Positions 57,473-64,000 of a DNA stretch of 64,000 bases are shown piece after piece. Position 1 is the first letter of the stretch, and each line of letters starts with the position of its first letter. Source of the DNA: Gonapodya sp. JEL0774 (Eukaryota; Monoblepharomycota; Monoblepharidomycetes; Monoblepharidales; Gonapodyaceae); NCBI GenBank assembly GCA_027604505.1, contig JADIIX010000099.1, positions 16,803 through 80,802 of the forward strand, given 5' to 3'. A program made the position numbers and the translations under genes. The notes under the pieces were generated by a model, which was not told where the DNA came from, ran no database searches, and was given only the letters and a program-made list of their open reading frames with translations.

Positions 57473-60400
57473 ATGTCATTTCTAATTCATGCCCCTGTCT
57501 TGCCCGCACCGCTGAACCAACTTCCAGAACGCAAGATCGAAGCCGTCGACGCGGCTGTTTCTGCCACGACTATTACTGATATCTTCGACTGCTACTCTAA
57601 ATTCCATTCTCCTATGATGCTGAGGACCAAAGAGCTCGACGCAACTCTCTTCGAGGCCTGCGAGGATGGTCGCGTTGTGGACGCTGTGGAAGCTCTCGAC
57701 TTGGGTGCAGACGTGAACATCAGGAAACGTGTTACCACAATGGTCATCGTCTCGGAGGGTGGCGAGACGAACCCTAAAGCTGAAACCAGGGAAGCGGAGA
57801 GTGCACTTTGTGTGGCCGTGAGGGGAGGCCACGTCGAAGCTGTCAGGATATTACTAGAGAGGGGTAGGTATCTCGTTTTGGGTTCAAAAAGTGGCTCCAT
57901 GAGTTGGGAGCACAGCTTCGTTGACAACGGACAATTGTGGCCCCGCGCCTGCTCCCCTGTCCACCAACTCTCGAAAACTCTTGAAGGATGTTGGTGATGG
58001 GGAGTAGAGCCTGCAAGAGGACAAACTCGAAGGCCGTCCCGTGAATTGATAATTTAGACAGTCCTAACCTCCCAATCTGCTCTCAAATGCCCTTTTTGCC
58101 CTCCCCCTGTCTCCCACCAAATCCTCATCTACCCGCAACTATCTACCTGCTCCCACACTGCGTCGAATCTACTACTTCGTGGTGTTATCACCATACGGTT
58201 TTCCGGGAACTCTGTGGAACCACACTCGAACCCTCCCACCAGGTGCAGACCCCGAAGCGCCCATCGAGTGGTCCACTCCACGCCCTCGCGTTATACCGCC
58301 AAACTTCCCACCTACCACCACGTCCTCTCCCACACCCGCGTTGGCGTCCGAGTCTTCAGATTCACCTTTGTCGAGCTCACCTCCATACGCATTCTGGTCC
58401 ACTCCAAATCACTTTCCCTCGGCTCTACACCTGTCCCTCACCTCGGGCGCCCGCCGCTTCAACAAAAAGGGAGCCGCAATTTCCGTCGGTGGCACTCAAT
58501 CCCTCACATCCGCACCAAAAACACCCCATGTACTCGTTCACCTCAAACCCAATCCTGCAATCGTGACACTCCTCGCACCATATTTCTCGCGCATCCCGCA
58601 TGAGGTTGTCGATCTGGCAAAATCACTTGCGGTCTCCCAAGCCGGCACCTGGACTGCCATCGCTGCCGCGCTCGAGAGGAGGTCCACCAGTGAGGCCTGT
58701 CATCACCGCAATGGGTGCGATGCCGCAGTCACTCATGGTGGTTCATCGAGTTCTTGCGCTTGTTCTTGCCCGTGCTCTCTATCGGCGTCCACTTTGCGCG
58801 ATTCGCCTGATACTGGCACCCCAACCCCGCCGGCTATGCCGGCGCCGGTACCGACTCCAACCCGCGCGGCCCAACATCTTGGGGGCATTGCCCAGGCGGC
58901 CGAGCCACCGACGCTTGTGCTATCCCCAATACCTGCACCGTCCCCCGCCGTCGTCGCCGCGACGAAAGCAATGTTGGCTGCGTCAGAAGCACCCCCATGC
59001 ACATCCGAGAAGGAAGTTCACGAGGTGGTAGTGTCGGTGGTAGACCCAGGTGAATCTTTGCGGGAAGACGTCACAGTAAAGCCCCCTCCTCCTCCCGGTG
59101 TGATCACGAGAAGTGGGACTCCAAAGCGCGGAAAGGTCGGTGTCCCGCCCGCACCATCCTCTACATCCACTACCACGTCCAACACTTCGCAACCGTTGCT
59201 TTTCTCAAAGCATTCACCTGGTCCGACATTCACTCAAAGCAGACCCCATCGCTCGGCTTCCGCTGCTGGTCTACCTAATCGCCCAGCACTACCTGCACCT
59301 GGCGCCAAACCGGCAACATCCGTGGTGTCGTCGCAGGCAAAGCATTCCCGAACCACTTCAGGTCGCGGGTCAGTTCTTGCGCGGTCTGCCACAAGTGCTC
59401 CAGGCCAGATGAGTCCCGACAGTGTCTTGGGAAGCAGATCAGGAACCCCCTCGTCCCCAAATCTCGCATCCTTGCATACTGGTCCGCAGCATGGGCAAGG
59501 CCAGACTCGCCGTCGCGGCGCATCGAGTGCTGCTCTTTCATCAGCTGCAGCGGTAACTCGCCCACCGTACACGATCCAAGGCCACCGTCGTGCAGCTGCG
59601 TCGGTTCATATTCGAAGTTCCTCTGGTGTGGCATCGTCAACGGTAGCTGGAGGGAGCTTGGCAGCGAGGGAGCATCCGCCTCTTGTTGTCAGTGACGCAG
59701 TGCCCTCATCGAGAAGGCCTGCGAGAATTGCGACAGCCACACCGCCAGCTGTTATGGGGTCCGTGGCGCTACCTTTTGGTGCAGCTAAGCCTGCAACGAT
59801 GCCTACGGCTTCTGCGTCAGTCCCTACTGCGATGGCCGCACCTCCGGTTCACTTCTCACCACCCACTCCCCCCGCGACGACTGTTTCTTCGACTTCTTCG
59901 TCGCGTGCGGAGGCAGCTCCCCCTATGGACCTCACTATACCATCAGACATGCACCCGGTCTTAGCCCATCTAACATCGGCCCTGCGGAACCACTCTCGCG
60001 CGCTCGCGGATCACGCACGCCTCGCAGCAGAGCAGGCGCGGACTATCGCAGAACAGGCAAGAATTATCGAGGAGATGGGTTGGAGATGGGAGAGGGCAAG
60101 CGGTGCATTTCTTGGAGCTGGAGGAGGAGCAGCTCAAATGCTGGCGCATCAACGTCAGCACGCCGTGGATGTTCGAAATAGCGAGGGCCAGACAAGGCGA
60201 GGGTGGAGCATGCTTGCTGAAGCTGGCTACCCACCCTACTTGCCGAGTGCAAGGTTGAGCCCGCCATGGAATGAAAACACTCACTATCACAAGGCAACTC
60301 CAAACTTCAATTTGACCTCGTCGGGAAGCGTACAAGCGCCGCACCAGTCCGCTGCATATCCGACCCCGCCTCCGCCACTGACTATGCCGCCGTTCGCGAG

Positions 60401-60704
60401 CCGTGAGAATCCACGTGGTCATCGGGCCTCCGCGCCAGTAGGGACACCATTGTCTGCCCCAGCGCCCCCTACTTATCCCGTGCCCGTTCCGCCGCCTGTT
60501 CCTGCGCCCGCCAGGTATCCCCTTTTTGTGGGTGAGGCGGCCCCGAACTGGAGCCTCGGTGGAGAAATGGAGATGGAAGATTTGGACAGCGAGGGAAGCG
60601 TCTACGAGACAGACGAGGAGGGTGATGGTGAGGGAGGGAGAATAGTGGGATTGTCTAAAGAGAGGGTGTTTGGAGGCAGTGCCGTCTCTGAGACGGACTG
60701 GTAG
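57473..60704 (+). CDS. Ankyrin-repeat / long Pro-Ser-Ala-rich protein
   Basis: Exon 1 from the ATG at 57473 encodes ankyrin-type repeats: ATLFEACEDGRVVDAVEALD with LGADVNIRKR, then SALCVAVRGGHVEAVRILLE with RG at a GTAGGT donor. A frame of about 840 codons (58179-60704) follows, beginning YGFPGTLWNHTRTLPPGADP and including PHVLVHLKPNPAIVTLLAPY with FSRIPHEVVDLAKSLAV. It then becomes a very long disordered Pro/Ser/Thr/Ala region with a Cys-Ser cluster (about 58735-58790), a short coiled coil (RALADHARLAAEQARTIAEQ) and an acidic C-terminus. The splice between 57863 and 58179 could not be fixed: the long frame is blocked upstream at about 58065, so an extra small exon or a later start is needed. 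Treating both parts as one gene is inference. Confidence 0.55.
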
Positions 60705-61226
60705 AATATTTTCGGGAGGGGCCTTTCTGTCTGTGGAAAACGTGGTGGGAACTGATGGATCGAGAACCGCGCAGGACGCTACTCCTCCCAACCGGCATAG
60801 GACTCGTTCACGCATTAGAACTTAGGTCTGGTAGTTTCTGCAGCTGAAATGCGTGATTGGACATCAAGGTGGCCTTGGATCGTCTCCACCTCAGCTTATT
60901 GGACTTTGGACTACTTATTAACTCGGAAGGACACTCGCTTCGGTACTTTTTGGACACCAAACTACGTTTTTCAAATCACTTCAGTACTCTCTCACTTCCA
61001 CCATTGTGCACTCTCCCCGCTTTACTCACGAGTTCACCCTTCATCACCCACACATCCTCAATTACTTGGTCAACATTTCCACGTAGTCTGCAGTCTCTTT
61101 GTCATTCTGACTTATTGCATATACCGCATCAGTAGTGTGATCGAGATGGAGGATTGTTCACTTCCTTGGAAACTAATGGTCGATTGAGGTGTATGCATTG
61201 GAGAATAATAAAATAATTATCAAGAT
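60705..61226. other. Convergent intergenic region
   Basis: The 3' flanks of the ankyrin-type gene and the alpha/beta hydrolase. Plus frames at 60849-61187 have no recognisable content. Confidence 0.45.
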
Positions 61227-62410
61227 TTACAAAGCAGCCTTTGTGATCGCCTTCTCCACAAAATTTGCAATTCTTTCAGCGCAATTCTTTGCAGAACTCA
61301 ATCCAACCTCGTGTCCATGTCCGTCCTCTGCGAAAACTTCTAACCCTTGAATTCTACTACGAATTTTGTCCACAATCGCAAATGGCACCACGATGTCCTT
61401 AGTACCCCAAACGGCGAGCACGGGGAGAGATGGGAAACGTTGAGATATTGTGGTGAGTTCGAGGTGGCCACCCGACGAGTTGTCGGGATCTGGGTGCCAG
61501 TTGGTCAAGGTGGAGTATATCGCACGACCGAAGCCGAGGAGGTGCTTTTGCTGTTTAGAGGAATAGAGATGAACCGAGTACTGTCGTATCTCTAAGACAG
61601 CAGAGAATCAAATTGTGCTCACCTGAACAAGAATAGTCTCAGTGGCGGCCATCTGCTCCTTGTAACCCGGAGCATTCTGGGGGACCGCACCGAGGGGGGG
61701 TGGCGGCGCGCCAGCCTCCATTGGAATGGGCTTGAGGAACAGGGCTGGGCACATGAGAACGAGGGACTAACGCGAAAGGGCACAGTAAACAAGGGGCGCA
61801 GTAGAGTCAACGACACAGTTTTCTTTACATTCAACATGTCCCCGTACAATGCCGCAAAGCCGGCAACAATTCTCCCTCCAAGGGACAACCCAGCGAGGTT
61901 GAAGCGTTTCCATTGAGGCACAACGTGGGCGAGGAGGAGGCGGAGTTGTGCGACATAGAATGAGTCGGTATAGGTCGCATTCGGAGCATCCGAGTAGGAC
62001 CGGCCATACAGATCTGCGATATTCGTTAATGTAAGTACGCAAACGGTTACGTGTCCGGATATTACTTACCGTAAGTGAGTACCCTAAAGCCCTTGGCTGC
62101 AAGCATAGTCAATAAGCTCTTGTACGCGCTGCTTGGGATGCGGAGGCCGTGGACAAACACAAAGGGTATTCCATTCGCTGCAGGGAACAAGGGATCCCGT
62201 TGAACCACCAAGTCCACTCGCAGTAGGCCCACTGACACACTAGCCTGGTCCAAAGAGTGAGTAGTGCGTCTTTCCAAATGGCAGGTCTGCATATCCGGAT
62301 CCTGGTAGCGCGTCTTCCGGTAAAACTGCTGTCTCCTGCGCGGACATTTTGGGTTTAAAGGCATACAAGCCTGGGTAGTCGATTCGAGGGTACTCGAAGG
62401 GTTTTGCCAT
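61227..62410 (-). CDS. Alpha/beta hydrolase
   Basis: A serine hydrolase of the alpha/beta fold. Starting at 62410, exons encode MAKPFEYPRIDYPGLYAFKP, DLPFGKTHYSLFGP joined to QASVSVGLLRVDLVV, the oxyanion-region IPFVFVHGLRIPSSAYKSLL, GFRVLTYDLYGRSYSDAP, and RFNLAGLSLGGRIVAGFAAL, whose GLSLGG is the nucleophile elbow. A cap region (ALFLKPIPMEAGAPPPLGAV) follows, then PVLAVWGTKDIVVPF with the acid Asp and EVFAEDGHGHEVGL with the catalytic His. The stop is at 61227. About six exons. Substrate unknown; the sequence gives no secretion or membrane signal. Confidence 0.85.
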
Positions 62411-62620
62411 CGGAAATGAGATGCAGTTGTGGAGTATTTGAGATCGACCGGGGAGAGCGATCACGAACTCGAATAACCGGATGAACTTCAGCCGATAACT
62501 TCTTCCAATGCATATAAACATTATGTTGTCAATATTTTCGCTATAATTTGCGAACACTTTGTAACAAGAGACTCTTGCGCTATCAAAGCATATTACCGTC
62601 ATACATAATGAACTATCCCA

Positions 62621-63366
62621 TCACGCAGAGATTCCAACTAATCCCATTCGCGGAATCGAGTGGTTTAAACTATCAGAAAACTCTGAGTCAAAAGTCTTCT
62701 CGCTCTGTTTGGCGGTCACGGATCCGGCGCTTGCTACCTTTCTGTCCACTATTCCCATTCCATCCTCCGGCTCTTCCTTCCATCCTCGAGGCCATAGGGA
62801 CTCTTTCAGCATACGCAATTGTGTCTCCAGTTCGATAGCCTTCTGCTGATACTCCCACCGTTCGTGGCGCAGGATTTCATTCTGCTTTCTCGATGTGTCC
62901 AACTCATATTTCAGTTTCGAAAGCTCCTGAAGGGCAGATCGGGCATCAGTGCCCATGGCCTCGAGGTAAACCATCCTTTGATAGGTTTGGATCAAAACTG
63001 CCTCTACTGCGGATAAGTTAGGCGCTTCGCTTTGGGTGGAAGAAAAGTGATGTATCGAAGGCGGAGATGGAGGAAGGGAAGATGATAAAAGCTGAGCGAA
63101 TTGTGGCTGGCTGGAGGAATTTGCCGCTGATGATGTTGGATGGGAGGTTGTAGTCTGTTGTGAGGTTGTAATTTGTTGTGGTGAATCAAATTCTCAGCCG
63201 CGTCTCGAAGTTGCAAGACACGCACAGGCAATGGTGAAAAGCGAGTGACGGAGCGGGAAAGATCAGCATTTTCTAGGGTTGCGAATTGAGGGAACGGAAT
63301 GGCTTCCATTTCGCTGATGAGTGTGGGCAAGAATGAGTGACAACAAGCACGGAGTGGATCACTCAT
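62621..63366 (-). CDS. Uncharacterised coiled-coil protein
   Basis: The start at 63366 (MSDPLRACCHSFLPTLISEM) leads into EAIPFPQFATLENADLSRSV. A second frame gives a Ser/Thr/Gln-rich stretch (PQQITTSQQTTTSHPTSSAA) and then a coiled coil (ELSKLKYELDTSRKQNEILR with HERWEYQQKAIELETQLRML), ending GLVGISA at 62621. A short intron near 63190-63240 must join the two frames, but its exact borders are uncertain. No domain is recognised beyond the coiled coil. Confidence 0.5.
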
Positions 63367-64000
63367 ATTCGTCTTGTTTTTCAAACAATCATAACAATTT
63401 GAAAGTTATAAGTTGGTTCTGGGTATGAGAATGGTGACCATTTACGAAGAGAGAGACACAATGTTCACTCGGAACACATTTGTACAGCTCGACTCACGAG
63501 ACCGTCATGGTTGCCCCAAGATTATTTTTTCCCCTAGGCTAACCAGACTACGTTTCCCCGTGCATACACATGGCTGGTATAGTTGATAACCCGCCCACGT
63601 GTTTGGGGAGCATAGCTTATGAAGGTTAATCGTCGCAAGCGCGTTTTAGTGAACCATACCAGCAAAAGAAAATGTGGAGACAACCAGTGGTCGTCAAACA
63701 AGAAAGTGCTGTGCATAACTGAACTGCAAGAAGTTGTTGATAATTGAAGCGATAATGTCGGAGAAAGTACCACTCCGCTTCACACCATCTCCAATGACAC
63801 CCATCAAAATTCTAAAACATAGACGAAGGGGTTTGAAAATGTTGGCATCCAAAGCTCATCTCGTCTCAGAAGCTCTTTGCTTGTGCTTGATATTACTATA
63901 ATGTGGTCAAAATATTTGCTTCATTAACCCCTTCCCCCCTGAGCGTCACTTAAGTGAGGGTTGGAACCTCTTACTTTGACAATATTTTTCCAGCCTTGTA
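63367..64000. other. Right window edge, no gene seen
   Basis: Short frames only. The upstream promoter of the coiled-coil gene should lie at about 63370-63550. Confidence 0.4.

Noticed and set aside
60064-60815. Minus-strand gene opposite the ankyrin/Pro-Ser-rich protein
   Set aside because: GC-rich repetitive coding DNA keeps several antisense frames open; none has a domain or plausible splice structure.
1-64000. CRISPR arrays, rRNA genes, bacterial-type operons or origins
   Set aside because: No regularly spaced repeats, rRNA segments or operon-like gene strings with ribosome binding sites were seen; spliced genes throughout show a eukaryotic nuclear locus.

Overview
The window looks like nuclear DNA of an early-diverging, probably zoosporic (chytrid-type) fungus. 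Genes are split by many short GT-AG introns, gene order is compact on both strands, and the protein set is fungal: an RPL4 chaperone, an A12.2-like RNA polymerase I subunit, a Fungal_trans regulator and Kex2-type secretory precursors. It also carries lineages rare in Dikarya: microbial rhodopsin fused to a class III nucleotidyl cyclase, and a DET1 homologue. Rhodopsin-guanylyl cyclases are known from Blastocladiomycota (Blastocladiella) and Chytridiomycota (Rhizoclosmatium). The moderate GC content fits a chytrid better, but species assignment is inference.

Left part (1-20.4 kb): a small unknown gene, a secreted two-module Cys-rich protein with a polyproline linker (minus), a gene-poor stretch, DET1 (plus), a Fungal_trans regulator with no visible zinc cluster (minus), an Acl4-like TPR chaperone (plus), a gene-poor stretch, a DAO-type FAD oxidoreductase (minus) and the ESCRT-III factor IST1 (plus).

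Central part (20.8-44.1 kb) is the striking region. Four paralogous rhodopsin-cyclase genes (called RhGC-I to IV here) share one layout: a short Cys/His N-terminal motif, a variable linker, an extra TM helix, a seven-helix opsin, a signalling coiled coil and a cyclase domain. Interleaved with them are three paralogues of an unrecognised coiled-coil protein with two hydrophobic segments (CC1-3). RhGC-III and CC1 (minus) mirror CC2 and RhGC-IV (plus) around about 36.55 kb, as expected from an inverted duplication of a two-gene unit. RhGC-II has every canonical guanylyl cyclase residue. RhGC-III and IV have lost the transition-state Asn and the guanine-contact Cys. RhGC-I keeps an open, spliceable gene but has lost the retinal Lys and all cyclase catalytic residues, so it looks like a pseudo-photoreceptor. 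HEM3 and a dienelactone-hydrolase-like gene sit between RhGC-I and II.

Right part (45-64 kb): RanBP1 (plus), a PhyH-family dioxygenase (minus), RPA12 (plus), mitochondrial uL10 (minus), a cytochrome P450 (plus), the second copy of the secreted Cys-rich protein (plus, with one GC-AG intron), a long ankyrin/Pro-Ser-rich protein (plus), an alpha/beta hydrolase (minus) and a coiled-coil protein (minus).

Exon boundaries were placed by hand from splice consensus, frame and paralogue comparison. They are firm where exact junctions are given and approximate elsewhere.
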